From: an uncultured Oscillospiraceae bacterium
Lineage (GTDB): Bacteria > Bacillota > Clostridia > Oscillospirales > Acutalibacteraceae
DNA: 33,457 nucleotides
Direction of reading: 5' to 3'
Assembly (NCBI GenBank): GCA_949283785.1
Contig: CASDTR010000027.1
Span: forward strand, 1-33,457
Part shown: piece after piece, positions 1-7,962 of the stretch
Layout: the number at the start of each line of letters is the position of its first letter
How positions within the stretch are numbered: position 1 is the first letter of the stretch
Notes under the pieces: generated by a model
What the model saw: the letters and a program-made list of their open reading frames with translations, nothing else
The model's database searches: none
What the model was told of the DNA's origin: nothing
Made by a program: the position numbers and the translations under genes

Positions 1-99
1 TCCTTTCTTTTTATACTGAGGCTTGAACATTCTCTAGTATATCAGAATCGATGTTTCTTTGCTTAAGCCTTAATCTCACCCGCATAGCGGGCGGTTGTT

Positions 100-123
100 A
101 AGTTCTCGTCATGACGAGAACTT
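100..123. repeat. perfect 24-bp palindrome in noncoding DNA
   Basis: The 24 bases are identical to their own reverse complement, centred on CATG. The palindrome sits in a gene-free stretch (1-248) with a small CCCGC/GCGGG hairpin just before it and two terminator-like hairpins after it. It could be an operator for a dimeric repressor or a hairpin of an RNA whose gene lies left of the window. There is no long T-run next to it, so a simple terminator is less likely. I cannot assign a partner protein. Confidence 0.6.
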
Positions 124-142
124 TTCCGCTAAAGCATTAATC

Positions 143-177
143 AAAACAGCGCATTGAGTAGATGCGCTGTTTTTTTC
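143..177 (+). terminator. probable rho-independent terminator
   Basis: A stem ACAGCGCAT/ATGCGCTGT with a 7-nt loop is followed by a run of T on the plus strand. It would end a plus-strand transcript entering from left of the window; no such gene is visible inside the window. Confidence 0.5.
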
Positions 178-191
178 TCTATGAAACGGCA

Positions 192-223
192 AAAAACCGG
201 AAAGCTTATGCTTTCCGGTTTTT
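192..223 (-). terminator. bidirectional terminator after khpA
   Basis: A 14-bp perfect stem (192-205 with 210-223, loop TTAT) is flanked by A-runs on the left and T-runs on the right, so it works on either strand. It lies 26 bases beyond the khpA stop and closes the ylxM-ffh-rpsP-khpA operon. Confidence 0.85.
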
Positions 224-248
224 ACATATTTCTGTTTATTTAAGGCGA

Positions 249-482
249 TCAGTCTATCTCCACAGAGATCTTGTCTCCCGTACGGCTTGCGGCCGCGCGC
301 ATAACAACTCGGATTGCCTTGGCTATTCTGCCCTGGCGGCCGATAACTCTGCCCATTTCCTCCTGGGAAACATGAAGATGATAAACCGTTACGCCCTCTT
401 CGTTGGGCTCATCAACATCTACGCTGACAGCCTCGGGATTTTCCACGAGACCCTGCGCCACTTTTACAAGTAACTCTTTCAT
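249..482 (-). CDS. khpA: KhpA-type KH-domain RNA-binding protein
   Basis: This is a 77-residue single KH-domain protein (YlqC/UPF0109 family) that binds RNA, usually as a complex with KhpB (Jag), and affects cell elongation and envelope homeostasis in Gram-positive bacteria. The KH signature loop GRQG is at residues 48-51, within VIGRQGRIAKAIR. The open frame extends six codons further upstream, but the start at 482 is preferred. AAGGAG lies nine bases before it and would be inside the coding region if the longer start were used, and family members begin with MKELL. It is last in the operon after rpsP. In many Firmicutes rimM and trmD follow, but here a terminator comes next. Confidence 0.93.
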   Translation of the reverse strand: MKELLVKVAQGLVENPEAVSVDVDEPNEEGVTVYHLHVSQEEMGRVIGRQGRIAKAIRVVMRAAASRTGDKISVEID

Positions 483-502
483 TACAAACGGCTCCTTCAA
501 AC

Positions 503-748
503 TTATTTAATAATGCCGTTCTTCTTGAAGAGATCCTTAACCGTATCGGTGGGCTGTGCGCCGTTGGCGATCCACTTTGCAGCCTTTTCAGCGTCGATTT
601 TTACAACTGCGGGGTTCTCCATGGGATCATAATAACCGATTTCCTCGATGAAACGTCCGTCGCGGGGATATCTTGAATCCGCTACAACTACACGATAGAA
701 AGGTGCCTTCTTTGCGCCCATACGGCGAAGTCTGATTTTTACTGCCAT
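503..748 (-). CDS. rpsP: 30S ribosomal protein bS16
   Basis: This 81-residue protein is a full-length bS16, a structural protein of the small ribosomal subunit needed for 30S assembly. It has the family N-terminus [10 protein letters not shown] followed by the [15 protein letters not shown] block. The longer reading frame to 817 is rejected, because GGAGGA lies eight bases before the ATG at 748 and all family members start there. It sits between ffh and khpA, the usual Firmicutes order. A gap of 20 bases separates it from khpA and about 90 bases separate it from ffh. Confidence 0.96.
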   Translation of the reverse strand: MAVKIRLRRMGAKKAPFYRVVVADSRYPRDGRFIEEIGYYDPMENPAVVKIDAEKAAKWIANGAQPTDTVKDLFKKNGIIK

Positions 749-841
749 GATTAAATTCCTCCAAATTATTTTATATGTTTTTATTTTATCATCACGCTGT
801 GGATGGATTTTTACCATTGCTTTGCGTGTTGAAATCTTAAA

Positions 842-2197
842 TTAAAATCCCGGGAAGCCGCCGGGCATTCCTCCCGGCATGCCCATACGGCGCATCTTGC
901 GCTTGCTGCCCTTGCCTGAGAACTGCTTGAACATCTTCTGCATCTGACGGTGCTGGGCAAGGAGCTTGTTTACATCCTCAACCTGCATTCCGCAGCCCGC
1001 TGCGATTCTGCGCTTTCTCGAAGGGTTTATTATCTCGGGCTTCTCCCTCTCTGCGGGAGTCATGGAAAGGATGATAGCTCTCGTCCTGTCAAACTGCTTT
1101 TCATCTATATCCACATTGTCGAGCTTTTTGCCCATACCGGGAATCATACCGAGAATATCCTTTATGGAACCCATTTTCTTGACCTGCTGAAGCTGGTCGA
1201 GAAGGTCGTTCATATCGAACTTATTTTTTCTGAGCTTTTCCTCAAGCTCCGCCGCCTTCTTTTCGTCAAGTGACTGCTCCGCTTTCTCGATGAGGGAAAG
1301 CACATCGCCCATGCCGAGGATTCTCGAAGCCATACGCTCCGGGTGAAAAACATCGAGATCGCCGAGCTTTTCGCCGACGCCCACAAACTTTATGGGTTTG
1401 CCCGTTACGGCTCTGGCCGAAAGGGCCGCGCCGCCTCTGGTATCGCCGTCAAGCTTTGTGAGGATAAGTCCGTCTATACCCAGGGCTTCGTCGAAGGAAG
1501 CCGCAACGTTTACCGCATCCTGACCCGTCATTGAGTCAACCACCAGGAGGATTTCGTGAGGCTTTACCTCGCTCTTTATATTTTTAAGCTCAGTCATGAG
1601 CTCCTCGTCGATGTGAAGGCGTCCCGCCGTATCGAGGAATACATAATCGTAGCCCTTATCCTTGGCGAGCTTCACAGCTTCCTTTGCTATGGCAACGGGG
1701 TCGATCTGACCCATTTCAAAAACGGGAACCCCCGCCTTTTCGCCCACTACCTGAAGCTGTTTTATGGCTGCGGGACGGTAGACGTCGCAGGCGACGAGCA
1801 GCGGCCTGTTGCCCTGATTTTTCAGCATGAGGGCAAGCTTCGCGCTGTGAGTTGTTTTACCCGAACCCTGAAGGCCGCACATCATGACGATGGTGGGCGG
1901 GTGAGGAGCACTGGCAAGCCTTGCACGGGTGCCGCCCATGAGCTGGGTTAGCTCTTCGTTAACAATTTTTATCACCATCTGCGCCGGAGTAAGGCTCTCC
2001 ATAACCTGGGCGCCGATAGCTCTCTCAGTTACCTTATTTGTGAAATCCTTTGCCACCTTATAGCTGACATCGGCCTCCAGAAGGGCAAGGCGCACCTCCC
2101 TCATGGCCTCTTTAACGTCCGCCTCGGTAAGCTTTCCCTTTGAACGCAGCTTTTTAAAGGCCGCTTCAAGCTTGTCGGAAAGACCTTCAAATGCCAA
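842..2197 (-). CDS. ffh: signal recognition particle GTPase Ffh
   Basis: Ffh is the protein part of the signal recognition particle. It binds 4.5S/scRNA and hydrophobic signal sequences and delivers ribosomes to FtsY at the membrane. The 451-residue sequence has the helical N domain, a G domain with GLQGSGKTT at about 108-116, DTAGR at 189-193 and TKLD at 247-250, and a Met-rich M domain ending in a Gly/Met/Pro tail. The start codon is TTG, with AAGGA about ten bases upstream. It lies 20 bases after ylxM, its usual operon partner. The scRNA gene itself was not seen in the window. Confidence 0.97.
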   Translation of the reverse strand: MAFEGLSDKLEAAFKKLRSKGKLTEADVKEAMREVRLALLEADVSYKVAKDFTNKVTERAIGAQVMESLTPAQMVIKIVNEELTQLMGGTRARLASAPHPPTIVMMCGLQGSGKTTHSAKLALMLKNQGNRPLLVACDVYRPAAIKQLQVVGEKAGVPVFEMGQIDPVAIAKEAVKLAKDKGYDYVFLDTAGRLHIDEELMTELKNIKSEVKPHEILLVVDSMTGQDAVNVAASFDEALGIDGLILTKLDGDTRGGAALSARAVTGKPIKFVGVGEKLGDLDVFHPERMASRILGMGDVLSLIEKAEQSLDEKKAAELEEKLRKNKFDMNDLLDQLQQVKKMGSIKDILGMIPGMGKKLDNVDIDEKQFDRTRAIILSMTPAEREKPEIINPSRKRRIAAGCGMQVEDVNKLLAQHRQMQKMFKQFSGKGSKRKMRRMGMPGGMPGGFPGF

Positions 2198-2217
2198 ATC
2201 TAATCAGTCCTTACTGC

Positions 2218-2580
2218 TTATTCGCACAGTGCCTGTGCCGTAGCTTTGATTTTTACCGTTGTATCGTTAATCTCTCTCGAAAGGCCGCAGCGCATATTAC
2301 ACTCGCTTATTTCGTCGGCATATCTGATAATATCGTTAAGTCCTCTGCGCACCTGTTCAAAACGCTTGGCAAAGGCCAGCTTTTCTTCCATCTCAAGCAG
2401 CTGAGCCTCGGCGCGCTTTATGGAATCGCGCACGCCCTGACGAGTTATACCCTCGTTCTCCGCAATTTCGGAAAGGGAAAGATCGTCGTTATAGTAGTAA
2501 CCGAGAAAATCACGCTGCTTTTCAGTAAGCATATCCCCGTAAAAATCGAGAAGCATTATTATCTCAAGATTTTTAGCCAC
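2218..2580 (-). CDS. ylxM: YlxM-family helix-turn-helix protein
   Basis: This is a predicted small HTH protein of the YlxM/p13 (UPF0122) family, encoded next to ffh across Firmicutes and reported to act as an accessory of the SRP pathway. Visible family features are LLDFYGDMLTEKQ near the N-terminus and the sigma-4-like HTH segment LSLSEIAENEGITRQGVRDSI, followed by a charged helical tail. A GTG start at 2580 (120 residues) is preferred over an upstream TTG because AAGGA lies about ten bases before it. It is the first gene after the strong promoter at 2638-2666. Confidence 0.88.
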   Translation of the reverse strand: MAKNLEIIMLLDFYGDMLTEKQRDFLGYYYNDDLSLSEIAENEGITRQGVRDSIKRAEAQLLEMEEKLAFAKRFEQVRRGLNDIIRYADEISECNMRCGLSREINDTTVKIKATAQALCE

Positions 2581-2637
2581 AGTTACCACTTCCTTTCCCC
2601 TCAAGGTGTGTAAAGAACAATTACTTTACAGTGGCAT

Positions 2638-2666
2638 ATTATACTAAAAAAACAGGCGGGTGTCAA
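2638..2666 (-). promoter_or_regulatory. perfect consensus sigma-A promoter of ylxM-ffh-rpsP-khpA
   Basis: Read on the minus strand, TTGACA (2661-2666) is followed by a 17-base spacer and TATAAT (2638-2643). Both hexamers match the housekeeping consensus exactly and the spacing is optimal. It lies about 60 bases before the ylxM start. Unusually, the spacer contains the 3' arm and T-run of the terminator-like inverted repeat 2648-2698. Confidence 0.88.
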
Positions 2667-2698
2667 GGGCTTGAACGCACCTTTTTTCGCCTGTTTTT
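2648..2698 (-). terminator. terminator-like inverted repeat downstream of mutS2
   Basis: AAAAACAGGCG (2648-2658) pairs with CGCCTGTTTTT (2688-2698), and GGTG/CACC can extend the stem inward. Read on the minus strand the second arm runs into Ts, so it can end transcripts coming from mutS2. The loop holds the -35 box of the next promoter. The loop is long (about 29 bases), so efficiency is uncertain. Confidence 0.6.
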
Positions 2699-2912
2699 CA
2701 ACACCTGATTGTGGAATGTGGAAAACTTTCTTCGGCAAATCAACTGCTGGTACAGCTTGCCTTTAAAAAGCACAAGATGTCCGCCGACTGCCTGAAAATC
2801 CGACATGCACAGGGTGGAAAAATTTTTTTCACGGGTATTTTCAGCATAAGTTTTTAACATAAATATTTATATTAAATAAATTGATTCACCGCTGAAAGCC
2901 ACCCGCAAAAAA
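2667..2912. other. gene-free interval between mutS2 and the ylxM promoter
   Basis: No convincing gene lies between mutS2 and ylxM. A 65-codon minus frame (2663-2860) has no ribosome binding site and ends inside the terminator. The stretch has several TTTTCCACA-like 9-mers (for example 2717-2725) that resemble DnaA boxes with one mismatch. They are too few and too weak to call an origin. Confidence 0.5.
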
Positions 2913-5312
2913 CTATTTCAAAGTGACTATGGTAACTCCGTTTTCGCCCTCGCCGTAAACTCCCAGACGGAAAGTCTTTATCTGAGGGTGGCTTCTCAGG
3001 TGGGTCTGAACGGCGCTGCGCAGCGCTCCCGTTCCCTTGCCGTGGATTACCGTAAATTCGTTTATGCCCGACATTACGGCGCTGTCTATAAACATATCCA
3101 GCTCCATTAATGCCTCGTCTACGGTCTTGCCCCTTAAATCACAGCTTGTATTGACCTTCGCCGTGGCTCTGCTCTCAGTGCCTCTGACAGTTCTTGTAAG
3201 GGGGATTTTCGGCTTTCCGCTGTCCTTTTTATCGGTAAGGCGCAAGGTCTCCTGCTTTACCCTGGTTTTCATTAGTCCCGCCTGAATGAGTACGTTGCCG
3301 TTTTTATCAGGGGGCTCTATTACCGTTGCGGCGGTGCCCATTCCCGCAATTATAACGCTGTCCCCCGCTCTGAGAGGCCTTTCGGGCACATAGCTCTCGT
3401 CCTCTTCAATGTGAAGGGAAGAGCCCGTCGTCTCCTGAAGCTTTCCGAGGCCCCGCCTCATCTGCTGCTTTGCCCTTCTGGCAAGGTCGTTTGCGTCGGC
3501 GGTGTTTTTGCTCTCCTTTTTAAGCTTCTCTATTTCAAGCATCAGTGAAGCCGCTTCCCTCTTTGCCCTTTCGACTATTCTGAGAGCTTCGCCTCTGGCT
3601 TTTTCCAATTCCTTTTCACGGAGAGTTTCAATCTCCTCTTTTTTCGCTTCGGCCTGCTGTTTTTCCCTGTCCGCCTGAGCTCTCAAAGCGCGCACATCCT
3701 CACGCTCACGCTCAATGCCCCTGCGGCTTTCCTCAAGGCTTGCAACAACATTTTCAAACCTTGAATTCTCCGTTGAGACAAGCTCTCTGGCCCGCTCAAT
3801 GACCCTTTCCTCCATGCCTATGCGAAGAGAAATGGCGAAGGCGTTGGAGCGTCCGGGAACGCCGATCAGAAGTCTGTAAGTGGGACGGAGAGTAGCCACG
3901 TCAAATTCACAGGAGCCGTTTTCCACTCTCGGAGTCTGCAAAGCATAGGCTTTAAGCTCCGCATAATGGGTCGTAGCGCCGATTTTAGCTCCCTTTTCGT
4001 TGAGGCGTTCAAGTATGGCCATGGCAAGAGCCGCGCCCTCTACGGGGTCCGTACCCGCTCCCAGCTCATCAATGAGCACGAGGCTTCTGTCGTCGGCTTT
4101 TTTCATTATATCTATTATGTTCGTCATGTGGGCGGAGAAAGTGGAAAGGGACTGCTCTATGCTCTGCTCGTCGCCTATATCAGCAAGGACGTTTCTGAAA
4201 ACGGAGACCTCGCTTTCATCGGCGGCGGGAATCATAAGACCGCACATTGCCATAAGGGTAAAAAGTCCTATTGTCTTTATGGATACGGTCTTGCCGCCCG
4301 TATTGGGTCCCGTTATCACGAGGGTATCAAAATCTTTGCCCAAGAAAATATCCGTGGCGACTACCCTTTTCGGGTCGATAAGGGGATGCCTCGCCCTTCT
4401 GAGCGCTATTATTCCCTTATCGTTAAGTATGGGCTTCGAGGCCTTCATCTTATAGGCAAGCTGAGCTTTTGCGAAAATGAGATCCAGCTCGAGCGCGTTT
4501 TCGTAGCCAGACTTTATGGCCTCGGCAAAACCTCCCGCCTCGACGGAAAGCTCATAGATTATTCTGTCTATTTCGTCCCGCTCTTTGCTTTGCAGCACCT
4601 TTATGGCGTTGTTGGCCTCCACTACCGCTATGGGCTCCACAAACACTGTGGCGCCGCTGGATGAGGTATCGTGTACAAGACCCGGGACCTCGCTCCTGTG
4701 CTCGTTTCTCACGGGCACTACAAATCTTCCGTTTCGCATAGTGACAATGGGGTCCTGAAGATATTTCTGATACTGTGGTGAGCGTATCATCCTGTCAAGC
4801 TTTTCACGGACCGACGATGACGCCGCCCTTATTTTTCTCCTGATATTTGCAAGCTCCGTAGAGGCGTTATCGGACATCTCCTCCTCTGAGATAATGGCGG
4901 AGGTTATTCTGTCCTCAAGGTATCTGTTGGGGGTAAGGGCGCTGAAATATCCGTCAATTGAGGTTTTAAGCCCCTCCCCGTGCTCCCGCCAGCGTATAAG
5001 CCCTCTTATGGTGCTGAGAACACCCGCGATTTTAAGCAGCTCGCCCATGGTGAGCGTTCCCCCCGCCTCGGCGCGGCTGAGGGAATTGTTTACGTTTACA
5101 AGTCCCCCGAAAGAGGGCCCTCCGAATTTTGCAAGGAGCATGTGGGCGTCAACGGTCTGGTCTATAAGAGTCTGAGCGCCGTCAAGAGTTGTGCAGGGCA
5201 TTATTTCAAGGGCTCGCTCCCCCGCCTCGTCGCTCGCCGTAAAGTCCGAAAGCTTCTCCAAAATCTTATCAAGCTCCAAAGAGCTATAATGTCTGTTTTC
5301 TTTTGCTGTCAT
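2913..5312 (-). CDS. mutS2: MutS2 family DNA/ribosome-acting ATPase with Smr domain
   Basis: MutS2 proteins suppress homologous recombination and, in Bacillus, split collided ribosomes. The 799 residues show the MutS2 core, a Walker A GPNTGGKT at about 334-341, a Walker B/signature segment LVLIDELGAGTDP, a long charged coiled coil in the 500-620 region, and a C-terminal Smr nuclease domain with CDLRG and HGKGTGALR. It has no mismatch-recognition domain, which separates it from MutS1. GAGGAG lies eight bases before the ATG. It follows recO by 30 bases, suggesting one transcript for recombination functions. Confidence 0.95.
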   Translation of the reverse strand: MTAKENRHYSSLELDKILEKLSDFTASDEAGERALEIMPCTTLDGAQTLIDQTVDAHMLLAKFGGPSFGGLVNVNNSLSRAEAGGTLTMGELLKIAGVLSTIRGLIRWREHGEGLKTSIDGYFSALTPNRYLEDRITSAIISEEEMSDNASTELANIRRKIRAASSSVREKLDRMIRSPQYQKYLQDPIVTMRNGRFVVPVRNEHRSEVPGLVHDTSSSGATVFVEPIAVVEANNAIKVLQSKERDEIDRIIYELSVEAGGFAEAIKSGYENALELDLIFAKAQLAYKMKASKPILNDKGIIALRRARHPLIDPKRVVATDIFLGKDFDTLVITGPNTGGKTVSIKTIGLFTLMAMCGLMIPAADESEVSVFRNVLADIGDEQSIEQSLSTFSAHMTNIIDIMKKADDRSLVLIDELGAGTDPVEGAALAMAILERLNEKGAKIGATTHYAELKAYALQTPRVENGSCEFDVATLRPTYRLLIGVPGRSNAFAISLRIGMEERVIERARELVSTENSRFENVVASLEESRRGIEREREDVRALRAQADREKQQAEAKKEEIETLREKELEKARGEALRIVERAKREAASLMLEIEKLKKESKNTADANDLARRAKQQMRRGLGKLQETTGSSLHIEEDESYVPERPLRAGDSVIIAGMGTAATVIEPPDKNGNVLIQAGLMKTRVKQETLRLTDKKDSGKPKIPLTRTVRGTESRATAKVNTSCDLRGKTVDEALMELDMFIDSAVMSGINEFTVIHGKGTGALRSAVQTHLRSHPQIKTFRLGVYGEGENGVTIVTLK

Positions 5313-5342
5313 GATTTTCTCCTCGTTATATGTACATATAAG

Positions 5343-6086
5343 CTAAATGTCAGAAGTTATTGAGTTATAAAACTCCAGAGTGTAAAATCTTCTTCTCACT
5401 CTCGTGAGCAGATATTCCTCCACCGTGGCCGAAAGCACCCGCAAACTCTCCTCGGGCATGGAAAAATTGAATATCTTTTCCGTCTCACTGTAACAGATAT
5501 GTCGCATGGCCGTTATGACACCGAGACTTACGTTTTTTCCAAGTCCCGCTCCGCAGTTTTGGCAGTAAAGGGCGGGCTTTCGGCAGTCAAAATACATGGT
5601 GGGAGTCTCAAAAGCTCCGCACTTTTCGCAGCAGACAAGGCCGGGCATATATCCCGCGGCGCACAGGAGCCGTAACTCCGTCACCGCTTTTATCTGCTTT
5701 TGGGGCTTCTTCCCTTTACAGAGAAGGTAGAGGGCGTTGAGAACCGTTCTGAGAATTTCCTCAGCCTCGTCCTCACGGGGAGCAAGGGCGTCGCTGAGCT
5801 CGGCAAAATACTGTCCCAGTGTCAGAGCCTCCACGCTTTTGCGCAGGTCGAAAAACACGTTTATGGGCTCCGCCTCGTCAATTACGTTTTTCTCCTTTCC
5901 CATGTAGACCGAAAAACGCGAATAGCAAAGGAGCTGAGTTGCACTCGCATAAGTGCTTTTAATACGCCTTGCACCTCGTACAAAGGCTCTGACCACTCCC
6001 TTCTGACGAGTCAAAAGCGTAATGAGCCTGTCCGATTCACCGATATTCTGTTCCCTGATAACCAGCCCGTCGGCCTCCAGACGCAT
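5343..6086 (-). CDS. recO: DNA repair protein RecO
   Basis: RecO promotes RecA loading on SSB-coated single-stranded DNA in the RecFOR pathway. The 247-residue protein has the N-terminal OB-fold (LEADGLVIREQNIGESDRL ...) and a four-cysteine zinc site, C153-x2-C156 and C175-x2-C178, typical of the Gram-positive form. GGGGGAG lies close before the ATG. The preceding yqzL frame overlaps its start by about 50 bases, and mutS2 follows after 30 bases. Confidence 0.95.
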   Translation of the reverse strand: MRLEADGLVIREQNIGESDRLITLLTRQKGVVRAFVRGARRIKSTYASATQLLCYSRFSVYMGKEKNVIDEAEPINVFFDLRKSVEALTLGQYFAELSDALAPREDEAEEILRTVLNALYLLCKGKKPQKQIKAVTELRLLCAAGYMPGLVCCEKCGAFETPTMYFDCRKPALYCQNCGAGLGKNVSLGVITAMRHICYSETEKIFNFSMPEESLRVLSATVEEYLLTRVRRRFYTLEFYNSITSDI

Positions 6087-6207
6087 TTTTCTCCCCCCTG
6101 ACGGAATTTATGCTGTTTTCCGCCCTGAACGCTCTGCGATATGTGATATAGTCCTGTGCCTTCCCGCTCTGAGCAAATTTTCTCCATGCATTATCCGCAG
6201 TATTCAT
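6037..6207 (-). CDS. yqzL: YqzL-like small protein
   Basis: This is a 56-residue frame beginning MNTADNAWRKFAQSGKAQDY. The pattern W-x2-F-x-x-(S/T)-G ... D-Y-x-x-Y matches the short YqzL family, and the position between era and recO is the one it occupies in Bacillus. AAGGG lies about eight bases before the ATG at 6207. A longer in-frame start at 6312 has less support. The C-terminal part is unlike known YqzL and overlaps recO by about 50 bases, so the 3' end may have drifted. The function of the family is unknown. Confidence 0.7.
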   Translation of the reverse strand: MNTADNAWRKFAQSGKAQDYITYRRAFRAENSINSVRGEKNASGGRRAGYQGTEYR

Positions 6208-6220
6208 AAAATCATCCCTT

Positions 6221-6248
6221 AATTTAAAATCAGGTTTGATTTTAAATT
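6221..6248. repeat. perfect AT-rich hairpin just upstream of the yqzL RBS
   Basis: A 12-bp stem (6221-6232 with 6237-6248) with a GGTT loop lies immediately before the AAGGG ribosome binding site of yqzL as read on the minus strand. It could modulate ribosome access or be the processed 3' end of the era transcript. No T-run follows. Confidence 0.55.
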
Positions 6249-6353
6249 GCCACGACCTCATTTTTTTATGAGAGGTAAAAAATTGCTGCGCCGAAAAAGC
6301 AAGCAGAATCAAGGGCAGGTAAATTCTGCCGTTTGTTTTAAAGTGTAATTTTA

Positions 6354-7250
6354 TCAGTCAAGTCCGAAATTGTGGATAAGCCCCTCGCGGTTTCTCCAGT
6401 CCTCCTTGACCTTTACCCAGCACTGGAGATTTATCTTGCAGTCGAAAAATCTCTCCATATCCTCGCGGGCATAAGTGGATATCTTTTTAAGCATGGCGCC
6501 CTTCTTGCCTATTACAATGCCCTTGTGGCTCTCTTTTTCACAGTAAATAATGGCTTCAACGTCAAGGAGTGTTTCGCCTTTGGCGTTTTCGCGCTCGCGC
6601 ATTTTTTCAATGCTTACGGCAATTCCGTGGGGGATTTCTTTATCCAGAAGGCGAAGCATTTTTTCCCTTATAATCTCGGAGGCCAGCACTCTTTCGGGCT
6701 GATCCGTTAAAGTGTCGTCGGGGAAAAAGTGCATGGACTCGAAGGAAAGCTTCTCAAGCTCCTCAATGAGCTCATCTACGCCGTCACCCTTTACCGCTGA
6801 AACGGGAACCACCGCCTCAAACTCATACATTGAGGCAAGGGACGCTATTTTCACCATAAGGTCCGTCTTCTGCTTTACGGTATCGGTTTTGTTTACCGCC
6901 AGTACGACGGGCATTTTTTCTTTTTTGAATTTCTCAATAAGCTCCTTTTCGCCGGGCTTGAGCTCTCCATCCGCCTCTACAACGAAAAGGCACGCGTCAA
7001 CTCCCGAAATGCTGTCGCCTACGGCCTGCACCATTTTTTCGCCGAGCTTATTTTTCGGGCGATGGAAGCCGGGAGTATCCGTAAACACAAGCTGGACCTC
7101 TCCCCTTGTAAGCACGCCCATTATCTTAGTTCTCGTAGTCTGAGGCTTATTTGAGACAATGGCGATTTTCTGACCGAGCATAACGTTCAGAAGAGAGGAT
7201 TTGCCCACATTGGGACATCCGACAATGGCAATAAACGCTGTTCTTTCCAT
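6354..7250 (-). CDS. era: GTPase Era, ribosome assembly factor
   Basis: Era is an essential GTPase that binds the 3' end of 16S rRNA during 30S maturation. The 298-residue protein has G1 GCPNVGKS at 11-18, the PQTTR switch at about 36-40, G3 DTPG at 58-61, G4 NKTD at 120-123, and a C-terminal KH domain with IVIGKKGAMLKKI. The start at 7250 is chosen because AAGGTG lies eight bases before it; the extra upstream frame begins with a TTG inside a hairpin. It lies in the usual order before yqzL-recO. Confidence 0.95.
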   Translation of the reverse strand: MERTAFIAIVGCPNVGKSSLLNVMLGQKIAIVSNKPQTTRTKIMGVLTRGEVQLVFTDTPGFHRPKNKLGEKMVQAVGDSISGVDACLFVVEADGELKPGEKELIEKFKKEKMPVVLAVNKTDTVKQKTDLMVKIASLASMYEFEAVVPVSAVKGDGVDELIEELEKLSFESMHFFPDDTLTDQPERVLASEIIREKMLRLLDKEIPHGIAVSIEKMRERENAKGETLLDVEAIIYCEKESHKGIVIGKKGAMLKKISTYAREDMERFFDCKINLQCWVKVKEDWRNREGLIHNFGLD

Positions 7251-7265
7251 ATATTTCACCTTGAA

Positions 7266-7287
7266 GGGAAAGCCTTTAGGCTTTCCC
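7266..7287. repeat. leader hairpin in front of era
   Basis: GGGAAAGCC/GGCTTTCCC form a perfect 9-bp stem with loop TTTA, ending a few bases before the AAGGTG ribosome binding site of era on the minus strand. There is no T-run on that strand, so it is more likely a 5'-UTR structure than a terminator. Confidence 0.5.
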
Positions 7288-7320
7288 AAACCTTTCTTTT
7301 TTCATATTTTACATCTTTAA

Positions 7321-7349
7321 ACTATATCATACAACAGCGAAGAGGGCAA
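7321..7349 (-). promoter_or_regulatory. putative sigma-A promoter of era
   Basis: TTGCCC (7344-7349) and TATAGT (7321-7326) are separated by 17 bases on the minus strand, about 70 bases before era and just after the dgkA terminator. Each hexamer departs from consensus, so confidence is moderate. Confidence 0.5.
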
Positions 7350-7385
7350 ATTTTGCCTTTAAACATAAATTTCCCCTGCCGCAGT

Positions 7386-7410
7386 AAAAAAGGGGGAACC
7401 CTGTTCCCCC
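7386..7410 (-). terminator. terminator of the phoH-ybeY-dgkA operon
   Basis: A perfect 8-bp GC-rich stem (7392-7399 with 7403-7410) with a 3-base loop is followed on the minus strand by six Ts. It lies about 60 bases after the dgkA stop. Confidence 0.88.
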
Positions 7411-7470
7411 GAAAACGCACCTTATATCAGCGCCTGCATTTTAAATTGAACTGCGGAAAATAAAGCCGCA

Positions 7471-7962
7471 TCATTCCCCAGAGGAAGCCTCCGCTCCGCG
7501 CTTTTTCCTTCCCGGAAGAAAAATAAAGCATCCCGACGGAATAAGGCTCAGAAGAAGCACTAGAAGCATAAGGGGATTATTTATATAGTAATCCAAAAGC
7601 GCTCCCATATACTCTCCCTTGCCGAGCACCGCGATGCCTACCGCAACGGCGAACACGGCGCAAATAAGCACGGCTCCGGCCGCAGCATCCTTTGCCCTTT
7701 TGGCGAGAGGACGGTATTCCCGAGTCACTAAATCAACGCATCTTTCCAAAGCCGTATTGAAGCATTCCGCCGAAAGGACCATAGCGCTTGCAAGGAGGGT
7801 GACGGCGATTTCCGCCCTTGTAAGGGGGAAAAAGTCGTATATCCCTATGTAGCAGTACATATAGATAAGGACAGTGATATGGATACGCATATTGCGGCCC
7901 GTCTTTACCGCGTGCCAGATGCCTTTAAAGGCGTATCCGAAGCTTTTAACAAGACCCTTCAT
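7471..7962 (-). CDS. dgkA: DgkA-family diacylglycerol/undecaprenol kinase
   Basis: This is a small integral membrane lipid kinase; Gram-positive members mainly phosphorylate undecaprenol for recycling of the cell-wall lipid carrier. The catalytic segment AECFNTALERCVD (about residues 65-77), followed by AKRAKDAAAGAVL, matches the family. Three membrane helices fit the usual enzyme. The protein is 163 residues, longer than the usual 120-130, because a fourth hydrophobic segment (about 130-152) and a basic tail are added. Its ATG shares one base with the ybeY stop (TAATG), so the two are translationally coupled. Confidence 0.88.
   Translation of the reverse strand: MKGLVKSFGYAFKGIWHAVKTGRNMRIHITVLIYMYCYIGIYDFFPLTRAEIAVTLLASAMVLSAECFNTALERCVDLVTREYRPLAKRAKDAAAGAVLICAVFAVAVGIAVLGKGEYMGALLDYYINNPLMLLVLLLSLIPSGCFIFLPGRKKRGAEASSGE

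Noticed and set aside
1-30. minus-strand ATG at 30 reading MFKPQYKKKG off the window edge
   Set aside because: Only ten codons are visible and the upstream AGAGA is a poor ribosome binding site, so a gene cannot be supported.
2710-2725. TTTTCCACA-like DnaA boxes suggesting an origin
   Set aside because: Only one or two near matches with a mismatch, no AT-rich unwinding element and no dnaA or dnaN nearby.
2663-2860. 65-codon minus-strand frame between mutS2 and ylxM
   Set aside because: It has no ribosome binding site at either possible start, no recognisable domain, and its end lies inside the terminator and the -35 box of the next operon.
3966-4664. 232-codon plus-strand frame opposite mutS2
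   Set aside because: It is an antisense shadow of a well-supported gene, with no ribosome binding site or domain of its own. The same reasoning was applied to other long opposite-strand frames (for example within pheT and proA).
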